From: Tubulanus polymorphus | Taxonomy: Eukaryota; Nemertea; Palaeonemertea; Tubulaniformes; Tubulanidae | NCBI RefSeq assembly: GCF_964204645.1 | Contig: NC_134027.1 | Span: 17,040,485 to 17,100,484 of the forward strand | Direction of reading: 5' to 3' | DNA: 60,000 nucleotides | Program-made: the position numbers and the translations under genes | Part shown: piece by piece, positions 1 to 9,789 of the stretch | Layout of the letters: every line of letters begins with the position of its first letter | Position numbering within the stretch: the stretch's first letter is position 1 | The notes under the pieces: generated by a model | What the model was told of the DNA's origin: nothing | The model's database searches: none | What the model saw: only the letters and a program-made list of their open reading frames with translations

Positions 1-1640
1 TGTGCATGACAATTTATTTTGATTACTTTCTTTCCAGCTATTATTCGTGGAATGAACTGGGCACTACGGTCTTCAATTCCTTTGCGGATTCTTGCAGGAA
101 TATTAAACCACAGTGCGCAAATGTATGTTTCAAATTAGGCTTTTTCCACATTGACAGCCAAAGACGTAACTTAACACGCTAACTTAAGCGCAACTGTCTC
201 AGATGCTGTAAGTACTTGACGTTTTGCGTAATTTTTTTTTGTAATGCAATATTTGGATTAGCAATCAGTCGTGCTAACGTACATGCAGAATTGGATTCAT
301 TGTAATTATGGGATGATAATTCATGGGGGGCGTCACGAGTCCTGCGACATACCCTTGATATGAAGCTTTTTTAATGTTAATCATTGACTTGTTTTGGAGT
401 AAACTGAATAGCCCTAAAAATACCAATGCCACGTGGCTTGGTGTCTATGCTCTACGAGACTGTAGTAATAGATTTTCACAACAAACTCATGATTTCAAAT
501 AGTCTCCTAAGATATCTATATATTATTTCGCTCCTAACCTAAGTAATTCTTACATTTGATTGCTTAATTACAGATGGAAAGAGGTCAGATGGCATGAAAA
601 TCGACTGTGGCTGACTAATTGGCGCGAGTAACCAAAATGCTTCAATCATCAGGGGTAGACCAATTAGCCGAAGATGAATGAAAACTTCACCTTGATGATC
701 ATCAGTTGATATTGCTATAATTATTTGCCTGGATATATCCTTCATTTCAAAATCTGTCTTCAGTAGAATTTCTTTCAATAAAATATTTTGAAGATTGAAT
801 TTGAATTGATCTTAAAACCAGAGAAAGCATTCAGAAATTTAGAAAATCCTTGACTCATAATCAAATTCTGTGAAGTCAGTTAAGATCTTTTTGGTCGAAT
901 CAAGCCGAGGGCTCAGGTGACTAAAACTCAATTCCTCACTGTCTTATAATGCCGAAAGTCCACAATATAATGACCGCCCTGCCCCGCTGCATCTGAGACG
1001 TCAACAAGTTAGACTGTATTGCTTCGATGACAAACTGACTCCTACGCAAGATGACCATCCAATTCAAATGTAAATTAAGAAAGAAAACAACAAAACTAGT
1101 TGCGTTGATCAACAAAAATAAATCAATAGTTTATTACAATACTTCAATTTCAAAATAAGGATAGGAAAAAGTGAAAAAGTGAACAATAAGTCATGCCATG
1201 CGTCTTTAAATATTTCCCAAGAATATCTCTTTGTCTGGCCACCACCTGCCTCGACGTCAGACTTTTTCGAGATTTTCGCTAAAAATAGGAAACAAGACAA
1301 AATTGATGGATGGGAATCATACATGCTACATTCACTTTTACTGCGAACATTGGAATGAGCTAAAGCAATTTTCTAGGAGGAAAAATTGAGTCAAATGATG
1401 TTTTAAAATCTGGACGGGAAATGTTTTACTGAATTGTATGGCTAATGGCAAATACATGTTTATATTGATAAGGTAAATATCTGTATAAAAGGTTGTATAG
1501 CAACTTGAATTGAAGGATTAATGCAATAGGTCTCTTATTCTAAAAGACGAGTGAGCCATACTTACTAGATTGGTCATGTGAATCAACATCAAATTTAGAA
1601 CTATCATCCATTTTTAGTTTTCAATCAAAGACTAACCTAT
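1..1640. other. Intergenic host DNA, nothing recognised
   Basis: No ORF with a recognisable protein, no RNA gene and no clear repeat was found on either strand. Short ORFs at 539-778 and 1109-1324 (minus) have no family signature. Base composition is host-like, less AT-rich than the virus elements further on. Confidence 0.5.
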
Positions 1641-1649
1641 GATATAAAG

Positions 1650-2220
1650 TACATATTTTTCTGATAACAACCTGGAATAAATTAAAATAAATCTGAGGAA
1701 TTCACCAAATTTCTGTATCGAACCCCTAATAGGGCCTATATAACCTATAGATTGATACTTACATACGACAAATTGACGAAGAAACTTCATTTGACAGTAT
1801 ACAAACTCGCGGACAAACTCCCAAAATGAATCATGTCCTATTCACCTAGAATCAAACAAAATACAACTAAAAAATTCACAATACAGATTTCGGTTTCGAA
1901 TCCTTCAAATAGCTGTTTACTTACATGAAACGAATTATCAAACTACTTCTGCCGACAGCATACCAACTCGCTGACAAACCCCCGAAATGAAACATGTCAC
2001 GATAAACATCTGGAATTAAATGTAATAAAGCTACAAAATTTACAAAATGTCGGTTTCGAATCCTTCAAATAGCCTTACACTTACAAATAATGGATTATCA
2101 AACAACCATGAACTCCCACAACGCCACATGTCTTTGATAATCTACAGTGAAAACCTGGAATTAAATGAAATAAATCTTAAAATTCCGATTTGAACCCAAC
2201 GTAGGCCCTCTCTCTACTTG
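1650..2220. repeat. Degenerate tandem repeat, about 165-bp period
   Basis: About three and a half diverged units follow each other. Each holds the words 'ggtttcgaatccttcaaa', 'aactcgc.gacaaac.cccgaaatga', 'catgtc' and 'ctggaattaaatgaaataaa' in the same order. The clearest units begin near 1751, 1921 and 2091. No coding potential is seen. It is probably an old satellite-like local duplication. Confidence 0.6.
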
Positions 2221-3833
2221 TAGGCCTAAGATCTTGAAATAGGATAAATAATGTTATGATGAAAGAGGCATAATGGTTCGGAAAAAAATGAATTCAATAT
2301 GGCTCTTGGCCCGGCAAAGTTTGCTTTTGAAATATCCTTTTGATTAGGCCTAGTTACACATTTTAAAAGCAAATTTCATTTTGCATCAAAACTAAAAGCG
2401 GCTTTGTTGGGGAAAAGATTCGTTTGAGTCGTAAAATTTATAGCCTAGAACCAATTTCTTGGTCAAAGCATGATGCACAATTTTGACTGGGTCTTATTAT
2501 TTCCACGTGGTAGTGGACAGAAAATTTTAATAGGCCTAAATTATAGAATAATCTTTCTTAGGTTTCATGATAAAGATGCAGCATTAACATAGATTAATGC
2601 TTATCTTTTACAATTAGGCTTATGTTTCAAAGGAAAACGCCCACAGTTGGTCGAACAGGGGTTAGGCATTGATGGTAGAGGGGCTGTGTGTGTGCTGAAA
2701 CCACAGGGGCTCGTATCAGAGTTGTAGGTAATGTAAAAACGATAATCTGTTAATCCAATGTATATAGTATATATAAAATAACAAAGGGGCTAACGACGCT
2801 CACAAACTACACAACTTCAGTCGCATACTTTTTCGTTATTTTTCATCCGATTTTGATATGAAAGCTAATACCTTCCTGCTTCTAACGAAACTAATCCCGT
2901 TAATTTCCGATGAATAGTTCGTGAATTATATGTCTTTGAACGCGAAATTAGGGCCGAAATCGCCTGGACCGAAAATGCTATGACGCCGGTTTTTGCCGAT
3001 TTCGAAATTTAAAACGTTGAGTTCGACACGAAATCCTTCACTGATTTTGATGGTCGAGGGCTTCAAATGTTGTGTAATTCCATACTACTGGTCACTGACA
3101 TCAAAGTTTTAGTTCTGTTCACATGTTTCGACTCATAAATATCCAATGTGTATGTTCTATCTTTTAATACAGGCCATGTGATTAATTGCGTATCACTCTA
3201 TTTGTTTAAAAAGAGAGCACATATTTAGATATTGTTAAATATTCAACTACATTTTTTGCTGTCACACGTTGATTTTTTACCCATCACTTATAAAATTCAA
3301 ATGTACGTGATGTATCTGTAAGCTATGTAAGCTTGTTCTTAAAAATACACTATGAATTTTCAATTTGTACTGACCATAATAGTTTATTTTTCGTAAATAA
3401 AATTTATATTTTAATTAAATAATTTCAAAATCTTTTCTATGCCCTCTGCAACAGAAAGTTACTAAGGACTATCACATATTCAGATGTACGTTGATAATTG
3501 ATTTCAATCGTCCCTTCAAATAATTATATGAACATTATTACGGAAAATGCAGGTGGCGCACAATCATAATACATACAACTTATCAAGCTGACGAGTCGTT
3601 TCCCTAACCAATGTTACAGACGGGTAACCAATCTACTCGACTCCACAGATAACTAAACGACCCGAGTAACCCCCAATTTGACTATAACTATAAATTATGT
3701 TATGTTAAACCGCATTGGTGTGACTTGACACATCAAATGCGTATCCCGTATTGATATATTTCCTTTATCCACTTTTCAAATTATGAATAGCACGCCTGCT
3801 CAGAAAACCCGTTATCGCTGCTTTGCAGCTATA
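2221..3833. other. Intergenic host DNA, nothing recognised
   Basis: No coding region was found. The segment 3808-3833, directly against the broken end of element E1, reads 'cgttatcgctgctttgcagct' and resembles 17817-17845 ('ctgttatcgctgctttttagct'). Both may belong to one unidentified host repeat. Confidence 0.4.
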
Positions 3834-4188
3834 TTATTATTTCTATTTTCTTTAGTTAACCATAAATCTTTATAATGCATAAATAAATTATAATCATCTA
3901 ATGAGAAAACTGTTTCTGGACCAATCTTTATAGTTAATTTTTTAATCAAATATCTTCCAACATTATCAACAACATAATTATTATTATTACCGGTTACTTT
4001 TATATCGGCTGATAAATAAATACTATTTGGAACAAAGTATTTTGTGTTAATCGAGGAATTCTAACATATAAAGTTTCATCAGGATTAATATTAGAAGGGT
4101 TATGAGTAATTATATGATGTGATCTTTCTGCTTTAATGGCATTAGATATTCTATGATTCTTAGAAGGATTGATATAACTCCCACTCAT
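3834..4188 (-). pseudogene. Major capsid protein (double jelly-roll type), N-terminal fragment
   Basis: The first roughly 118 codons of a capsid protein remain. They include the start MSGSYINP and a stretch with 'ETLYVRIPRLTQN', followed after a frameshift near 4036 by 'KKLTIKIGPETVFSLDDY' and 'KDLWLTKENR'. This resembles the N-terminal part of Polinton/adintovirus hexon-like capsid proteins; that is recognition, not a search result. The gene is cut at 3834. The E3 copy at 39160-39533 stops at almost the same residue. The start at 4188 is preceded by a T-run plus TAAATAAATG, like the other structural genes. Confidence 0.65.
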
Positions 4189-4212
4189 TTATTTAACAAA
4201 AAAATTAATTAT
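4189..4212 (-). promoter_or_regulatory. Start-site motif, T-run type
   Basis: Reading the minus strand, TAATTTTTTT is followed by TGT and then TAAATAAATG at the capsid start. It matches the motif described at 7527-7549. Confidence 0.5.
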
Positions 4213-5682
4213 TTATTTTTTATCATGGTTACTAATCCAAAAATAATAGCACTTACAACTGTAATTAAAAATAAAATAATATGTTCAGCAGCAAAGTTAA
4301 TAATGTTTCCTGCAGATTTCAATATAAAACCAACAATTGATGCAATAATTCCTGGTAATGCTGCAGCAGATTTTTTAGATAGTTCCCATAAATATTTTGC
4401 TAATTTCTTTAAACCATCCTTAACTTTATCTTGTATAGAATTATTATCTGGAGGTTTATCTGGTTTATTGGGAGTAGGAGTAGATTTCAGTGAATTTGAT
4501 ATATCTAAACCTATTGTTGTAAGTAACATAGTTACAGCTGTTAGAATTGAAAGAATTGTTATTCCTTCTAATTTAAATAACAATTTTATTCTATCTTTCA
4601 ATGATATTTCAGAATCGTGTTTCATCAACAAATCTTTAAAAATAACTTTTAATCTATTTATATTATAATCATATGATCTTAATAATAATTTAATTTCTTC
4701 TTTTTGTAATTCTGTTATATTCTAAATCATCTTTTTCTTTTTCGAAACGTAATTCTTTTTGCCTATATTCTATTTCATCAATTACTTGATGATCTAAATC
4801 AGACTTTAATTGTTCTATTTCTTTATTTGTATCAGTTAATTCTTTTTCTAAAGTTCTAATTTTAAAATCTCTTATACTTTTATCATGCGCAATTTTATCA
4901 GATGCAAGTCTTATACTTTTAATTTCTCTAATTGCTTCATCAGAAAATATATTATTTAAATCTTCTAATTGTTGATCTGTTGCATCAATTAATCCATTCG
5001 GTAAAAGTTTTTCAATTGGAACTTTACTTGATTTAAGTTTACTAGTTTTGGAATTTATATTCTGTTCAGAGTTTCTTTCTGGTTCTAAATTATTATCGAT
5101 TGTTTCAAATAATTTATCAATTCTTTGTTTAAATACTCTTTCATTTGTAATAATTTCTTCTTGTGTTACATCTTCTGGTTCATTACTATTTCTTATTCTT
5201 TTAATTCTAGATAGGTCTAACTTAAGCAAAGTTGATTCTGCTAATATTTTAGTTAGTCTTGTCCTTTGATTAGTGATATCAATATAATAATCACCATCCA
5301 AATGATAATAATATTTACCTTTAAAAAGTTTTAAATTTTCTACTAAAAGTCTGGCGCCTCTATCATTTATATTATACCCAGACCTTTCAATTACAGGTTT
5401 GATATTATATATAAATTCCTTATTTTCTAAATCTTGTCTTGATAAACCTTGATTTTCATTTTCAGGATTTATTCTCGATCTAGTTCTTCTAATATAATCC
5501 TCTGTTGATGGGGCTTTAGAACCACTATCTGCTAAATTAGAATTATATGCTGATTCATTACCATCATCAATATTAGTTTCATTACGATTAGCACCTGCAT
5601 CATTATAATCATCATCAATATATCCTTCATTATTATTTCCCATGTCACCCAATGGAATATCTTCTCCACCTTCTACATCCAT
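4209..5682 (-). pseudogene. Large coiled-coil membrane protein of the element (frameshifted)
   Basis: Two ORFs (5682-4690, 330 aa; 4631-4209, 140 aa) are joined by readable sequence with a frame change near 4725, so they were probably one protein of roughly 490 aa. The N-terminus is acidic and Asn-rich (MDVEGGEDIPLGDMGNNNEG), followed by a charged region and a long coiled coil (about residues 265-330). The C-terminal part has hydrophobic segments (ITILSILTAVTMLLTTIGL; AAALPGIIASIVGFIL; IILFLITVVSAIIFGLV). The gene is adjacent to the capsid gene, and E3 has a fragment of its C-terminus in the same position (39556-39785). A virion membrane or scaffold role is inferred from context only. Confidence 0.55.
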
Positions 5683-5698
5683 TTACATAATAAAAAAA

Positions 5699-5955
5699 TT
5701 AAAATTTAAAATATAATATTCCTCCGATTACAATTCCTATACAAGTTATAGCTAATTTAGTATTTTCATGGGATTTATTATCATCATTTAGTTTAATTAT
5801 TTCATGTTGAATATTATCAGTTCTAATATTTTCTGATGTATTATAATCTTTTATTTTGGAATCATTATCCAATTTAATATTCTTAGTTTTAGTTTCTGTT
5901 GATTGAATATGTTTTTTTTTTCACCTTCCATTAATTTTGGAGCAGTAATTATCAT
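5699..5955 (-). pseudogene. Small single-span membrane protein (frameshift in an A-run)
   Basis: The reading frame starts at ATG 5955, which overlaps the TGA of the upstream gene (ATGA). After MIITAPKLMEGEKK a run of ten A residues shifts the frame. The remainder reads as a Lys/Asn/Asp-rich segment ending in a hydrophobic stretch, LAITCIGIVIGGILYFKF, before the stop. That is a short C-tail-anchored layout of about 85 residues. The family is not recognised. It lies between the conserved gene at 5952-7083 and the coiled-coil membrane gene. Confidence 0.45.
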
Positions 5956-7083
5956 TTATTTATATCATTTAATCCAAATGAATTATTTATTGTTGCAGTT
6001 TTAATTAGATTATTATAACCAATTATGTTTCCCATCTTTAATACTAAATCATTAGAAATAATAAATAGATTAGGGCCTATACAATAATTTAATCTAATAT
6101 GTGATTTATCTAGATAATTTTGATATCCTACAATGTTTTCTGGAATCGATCTATTTTTATCATTATGAATAGAATCTTCAAATAATACTTTGAATTGTTT
6201 CTGTGTATCAAATGATGTATTTAAATTTCCAATTATTGGGGATCTTGTTTCAACTTGCGCACCTAAAATACATATCAAATAAGTTCTAATAGATTGATTT
6301 ATTCTTTCTATACCTGATTTAGTAAAACCTTCACTATTTTCTAAAATAAAATAAACCCAACCATTATTGTTTTCTTGTTTTAAATGATCATAAAATTTCG
6401 GTAATTTATTGAAATTTAATGTTTCTAAATCCTTAGTTTCTATTTTACCATAACCTAATTTATTATTATAGATATTATAAAAACTATTAGATGGTATGGG
6501 AAGTGCACAATATTCTGCAATCTTTTTAGGGCAAGGAAGTGATCTTATTGTTCCAATTTTTGTTCTAAAATCAGAATTATTTATATCTATATTAAATTCA
6601 TTACAAATTTTATAAAACTTTGATAAATTAATATTATTATCTAATTCTTTATAATATCTAGATCCTGGTAAAGCGCACTCTAATTCATTTAATATTATTC
6701 TGATTTGAAAGTATGTATGAAATCTAAATAAACTTTGAAATTAATTTATATTTAGAATTATTCAAATGATCATTCCAACTAATTCCACAACCTGTTGTTG
6801 CACAATAAACAGCAAAATTTAATTGGTTCCGCCAATACTTCATATTAGATTTTAATAACCATTGTTTTCCATCTTTCAATTTTTTAAAATTAATTAAATA
6901 TACATGAAATATATTTTCCATCTTTGCATTAAAATTATTAGTTTCAGTAACATAAATTTCTAAATTAGTTAATGAATCTAAAACTTCATTTCTATATGTA
7001 ATATCTTTATTAAAATCTATTGCTGGAATATTATATTTAATTGATTTATTATATTGGAAAGCTTTTGGAAAACTATCTGCCAT
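5952..7083 (-). pseudogene. Conserved Polinton-type protein of unknown function (one frameshift)
   Basis: ORFs 7083-6724 and 6278-5952, with readable sequence between them, make one gene of about 376 codons. A break lies near 6730. Recognisable stretches include 'CATTGCGISWNDHL', 'ALPGSRYYKELD', 'YKICNEFNIDINNSDFR', 'SEGFTKSGIERINQSIRTY' and 'IVGYQNYLDKSHIRLNYC'. The same protein appears as fragments in E3 (39790-40300) with words such as 'GSRYVRELDHNINLSKYYK'. A gene like this recurs in animal Polinton/adintovirus-like genomes, but I know no established function. The start at 7083 follows a T-run motif. No catalytic motif is seen. Confidence 0.5.
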
Positions 7084-7100
7084 TTATATAATTAAAAAAA

Positions 7101-7526
7101 TTAATAATTAACTAATTCTTTTAATAATTTATCTTGTTCTTCAACTGTTATATGACCATTTAAACTTATTATATAATCTAGTGTATTTTTCAATTTATTA
7201 ATTTCCTTTATATTAGTTTTAATTTTTTCTTTATTACTTTTTATATTTAATTTTGAACTTATACCAGTTAAAACACTTGAACTTAATCCTAACACACCAA
7301 TTGATATAGCTAAAGGTGTTAATGGGCTGAATATTGCTAGAAATGTTATTACAGAACTAATTGTAACCGAACCACTTATAACCAAATAATATATAATTTT
7401 ACTTTTTAAATATTTTTTCTTTTTTATCCTTAAGTCACTTTCAAATTCTAATATTTGTTTTTCTAAATATATTTTTAATTTAGTTTTATTTATATCATGA
7501 GGAATAATATCAATATTATCATCCAT
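7101..7526 (-). CDS. Small membrane protein with coiled-coil flanks
   Basis: An intact 141-aa ORF. Residues 1-45 are charged and helical, with KKKKYLKSK before the membrane. Residues about 46-95 form two hydrophobic segments (YYLVISGSVTISSVITFLAI and PLAISIGVLGLSSSVLTGI), and the rest is a Lys/Asn-rich helix ending near 'DYIISLNGHITVEEQDKLL'. The two-span layout and charged flanks suggest an internal virion or replication-site membrane protein. No enzymatic motif is seen. The start is fixed by the T-run/TAAATAAATG motif just upstream, and the gap to the previous gene is 20 bases. Confidence 0.6.
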   Translation of the reverse strand: MDDNIDIIPHDINKTKLKIYLEKQILEFESDLRIKKKKYLKSKIIYYLVISGSVTISSVITFLAIFSPLTPLAISIGVLGLSSSVLTGISSKLNIKSNKEKIKTNIKEINKLKNTLDYIISLNGHITVEEQDKLLKELVNY

Positions 7527-7549
7527 TTATTTAGCAAAAAAAATTACTA
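7527..7549 (-). promoter_or_regulatory. Start-site motif, T-run type (best example)
   Basis: On the minus strand the previous gene's TAG is followed by TAATTTTTTTT, GC and then TAAATAAATG. The arrangement recurs before starts at 4188, 5682, 7083, 8215, 8572 and 39533 on the minus strand, more weakly at 7969, and at 34449 on the plus strand. All these genes encode capsid, membrane or small unknown proteins. TAAATG at the start is reminiscent of late promoters of cytoplasmic DNA viruses; that link is an analogy. Confidence 0.6.
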
Positions 7550-7969
7550 ATTAGTAAATCTACGCGCTACAAATATAACAATAACAGTTCCACCTAAAAT
7601 CCATATTATTGCATATTTCTGTTGTTCTTTAATTGGGGTATAATAATCTGATAATTTAGGTTTGTATAGATGTAATTTTTCTGTATTGGTTACCGCGTTA
7701 TATAAACTCATTGCATCATCAACTGATTGAAAATCTCTATGTGAAATCTTCTGATCATACAATTCCTTGTTAATATAATCCATATAGTTTTGTCTCTTTT
7801 CTCTATATTCTTCTGCTGCTTTATTGTATTTTTCTAATGCTAAGTTATGTCTTCTTTGTTCTCCTAATGAACTATTTTTATCAAAATGCTTGACTAAATA
7901 ACCGCCACCGTTAAATGCTAAAGCGTTAACAATTGCCGATCCTATAATAGTTATAATTGCAGAAGCCAT
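7547..7969 (-). CDS. Two-anchor membrane protein with central coiled coil
   Basis: An intact 140-aa ORF. The N-terminal hydrophobic segment is MASAIITIIGSAIVNALAF. A central charged helix holds 'GEQRRHNLALEKYNKAAEEY' and 'YMDYINKELYDQKISHRDFQ'. The C-terminal hydrophobic segment is YAIIWILGGTVIVIFVARRF. Proteins with this RRHN-containing helix recur in Polinton-like elements of invertebrates as far as I recall; the function is unknown. It lies in a run of small membrane genes between the polymerase/penton block and the capsid block. The start at 7969 follows the T-run type motif in a weaker form. Confidence 0.6.
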   Translation of the reverse strand: MASAIITIIGSAIVNALAFNGGGYLVKHFDKNSSLGEQRRHNLALEKYNKAAEEYREKRQNYMDYINKELYDQKISHRDFQSVDDAMSLYNAVTNTEKLHLYKPKLSDYYTPIKEQQKYAIIWILGGTVIVIFVARRFTN

Positions 7970-7993
7970 TTATTTAGTAAAATAATTACGCAT

Positions 7994-8215
7994 TTATATG
8001 GGAGGAATATATTTTTGTTTTTCCAAATAATCAATAGTTATATTAGATAAAGTAACTGCTAATGTTAATTTTAAAATATCATTTATATCAAATCTATCAA
8101 CATTAACACTTCCCATTTTAAATACTTTTTTTAATACCATTGGATAACCAACAGTTCCAACTGATAGTAATGCTCCATTATATAATCCAGTTATTATCCA
8201 CTTATTATCACTTAT
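7994..8215 (-). pseudogene. Small membrane protein, start codon changed to ATA
   Basis: An open frame of 73 codons begins where the T-run motif places a start, but the codon is ATA instead of ATG. It reads on as SDNKWIITGLYNGALLSVGT, then 'GYPMVLKKVFKMGS' and ends 'DYLEKQKYIPPI'. Two weakly hydrophobic stretches suggest a small membrane-associated protein. It fills the gap between the 7969 and 8572 genes exactly, which argues that it was a gene. Loss of the ATG is a single-base change. Confidence 0.5.
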
Positions 8216-8572
8216 TTATTTATCAAAAAAATTACTATCATCAAAATATTTAGTTATCTTATTTATAATTATTTCAACATTTATTTCATTACTAGTTTCA
8301 TTTGTATATATTTCAATTATTATTTTTTTAATATCATCGATGATAAAATCTTCATCTAATTCATAAAATCTTAAAGATTCTCTAATTAAATTAGTAATCT
8401 TTTCTACATTAAAAGTTTCTTTATCTATTGTTTTTTCATACTCAAATGTTGTTTCATTAGAAAATGCAATATTTTTGATATGTGTAATTACATCATTAAT
8501 GTTAAATTTCATTTCTTTCTCACGTTTAAAATCAAATCCAAAACATATACTTGGTCCAACAGTTATATTCAT
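8216..8572 (-). CDS. Uncharacterised small acidic protein of the element
   Basis: An intact 118-aa ORF with start MNITVGPSICFGFDFKREKE. The rest is rich in Ile, Asn, Glu and Asp and looks helical (ITNLIRESLRFYELDEDFII, DDIKKIIIEIYTNE). No domain is recognised and no membrane span is present. It is preceded by the T-run motif ending TATATAAATG and lies just after the penton-like gene (17-base gap). An internal Met follows at codon 21, so the true start could be later. Confidence 0.5.
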   Translation of the reverse strand: MNITVGPSICFGFDFKREKEMKFNINDVITHIKNIAFSNETTFEYEKTIDKETFNVEKITNLIRESLRFYELDEDFIIDDIKKIIIEIYTNETSNEINVEIIINKITKYFDDSNFFDK

Positions 8573-8588
8573 TTATATAGTGAAAAAA

Positions 8589-9344
8589 TTACTCTTTACA
8601 TCTTATAACTAATTCATATATCACAGGAAAGTTATTCAAATCAATTAAATAACCATTATGATTTCTTATGTCTAATTTAAAATTTTCGAAATGTGGAATA
8701 CAAGGTTTGAAATCACATTCAGTTAAATTATAATTTATTTGAGTTCCAAATTGTTTAACATTTTTTAATGGTAAAATATTTAATAAACCAGAATTACAAA
8801 TTGTATCTTTATTTGCTTCGAATGTTTTTGTAGGATCAATTAAATTACAATAAATATAGAAGTGCTTAAAAGGTATTATATTTGGCGTAGTATCAACATT
8901 TGAATAAACTTTATTTGGATTAACTCCTAGCATTTTAGCTAATGGTTTTCTTACTATGAATTTATATTGTTCATTAGTTAACTTTATTCTTATTTTATTA
9001 GTACTATCAATTTTATTAAATTTAATGTTAAACCCAACAGATTCACCCACTTTTAACCAAGCTCTTCTATTAATTTCTTGAGATAATGTTTCTAAATTAT
9101 ATAATCCTGGTCTTAGAAATAGATGATACCATTTATCTATATTTCTATCTTGAATCATAAACAATCTATGATCAAAACTTTTATCCGATACATTATAAAA
9201 AGAATTACATAAACTTATATTAACTAATTTTAAATCAACACAATTCTTGAATTCTCTATCTAATTGTATTAGTAAATTATGTGATTTATAATTTGTAAGT
9301 CTTCTAGAATCAACAAATATTCTGTATTCTTTTAATTCTACCAT
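8589..9344 (-). CDS. Penton-like minor capsid protein
   Basis: An intact 251-aa ORF. It begins with a beta-rich segment (MVELKEYRIFVDSRRLTNYK), then has 'LFLRPGLYNLETLSQEINRR', 'FNIKFNKIDSTNKIRIKL', 'VRKPLAKMLG', 'PFKHFYIYCNLIDPTKTFEA' and a C-terminal 'YLIDLNNFPVIYELVIRCK'. Length and order (an N-terminal strand, a 'pyxLexLxxxIN' turn, an 'FYIYCNLI' strand) fit the single jelly-roll penton proteins of Polinton/adintovirus-like viruses. This is recognition by eye; a structure prediction would settle it. The leader resembles the AATAAAA/TAAATG motif of the polymerase class more than the T-run class. Confidence 0.6.
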   Translation of the reverse strand: MVELKEYRIFVDSRRLTNYKSHNLLIQLDREFKNCVDLKLVNISLCNSFYNVSDKSFDHRLFMIQDRNIDKWYHLFLRPGLYNLETLSQEINRRAWLKVGESVGFNIKFNKIDSTNKIRIKLTNEQYKFIVRKPLAKMLGVNPNKVYSNVDTTPNIIPFKHFYIYCNLIDPTKTFEANKDTICNSGLLNILPLKNVKQFGTQINYNLTECDFKPCIPHFENFKLDIRNHNGYLIDLNNFPVIYELVIRCKE

Positions 9345-9358
9345 TTATTTTACATATT

Positions 9359-9701
9359 TTATTCGAAATCTATTTCATGGTGCCCCTTTTCATTCTTACC
9401 TTTGTATACGAAATAGAAATCTCCAGAACATAATTCTTCTAGATCTTCACTTGATAATCTATGAAATCTATCTGGTAAATATGTTCTGAATTTATATGTA
9501 TTTCCTTTTAATCCTTCATATTCTAAGTGTATCTCCATATTTGTTAGTAACTGTATCAATATTTGTAATTAGATATTTCTTATGGATTATTAATTCTTTT
9601 AACTTCTTAAATTTATAATCTACTGATTTGACATTTGAAGTATCTTTTATTCTATCTAGAAATGATTTGTTGTTCTCACTGTGCGCTTGTTTACTCTCCA
9701 T
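9359..9701 (-). pseudogene. OB-fold-like small protein, possible ssDNA-binding (frameshifted)
   Basis: ORFs 9701-9516 (61 aa) and 9559-9359 (66 aa) overlap in different frames and together make one protein of about 110 residues. It has a charged N-terminus (MESKQAHSENNKSF), then 'LKELIIHKKYLITNIDTV' and 'NKYGDTL', and a C-terminal half with 'TYLPDRFHRLSSEDLEEL' and 'DFYFVYKGKNEKGHHEIDF'. The alternating strands around 'YLITN...TKYGD' suggest an OB fold and hence a ssDNA-binding role beside the polymerase. This is inference. Its leader (TTTTAATAAAAATATGTATTATAAATG, described in pieces at 13777) is of the replication class. The frameshift lies near 9545. Confidence 0.45.
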
Positions 9702-9789
9702 TTATAATACATATTTTTATTAAAATTTGATTAACACGTTAGAATTCTTTTCATTATCACGTTCTCTTTTGTTTCTTCTCTTTTAAATT

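Noticed and set aside
4153-4668. 171-aa plus-strand ORF
   Set aside because: It is the antisense shadow of the capsid start and the coiled-coil membrane gene.
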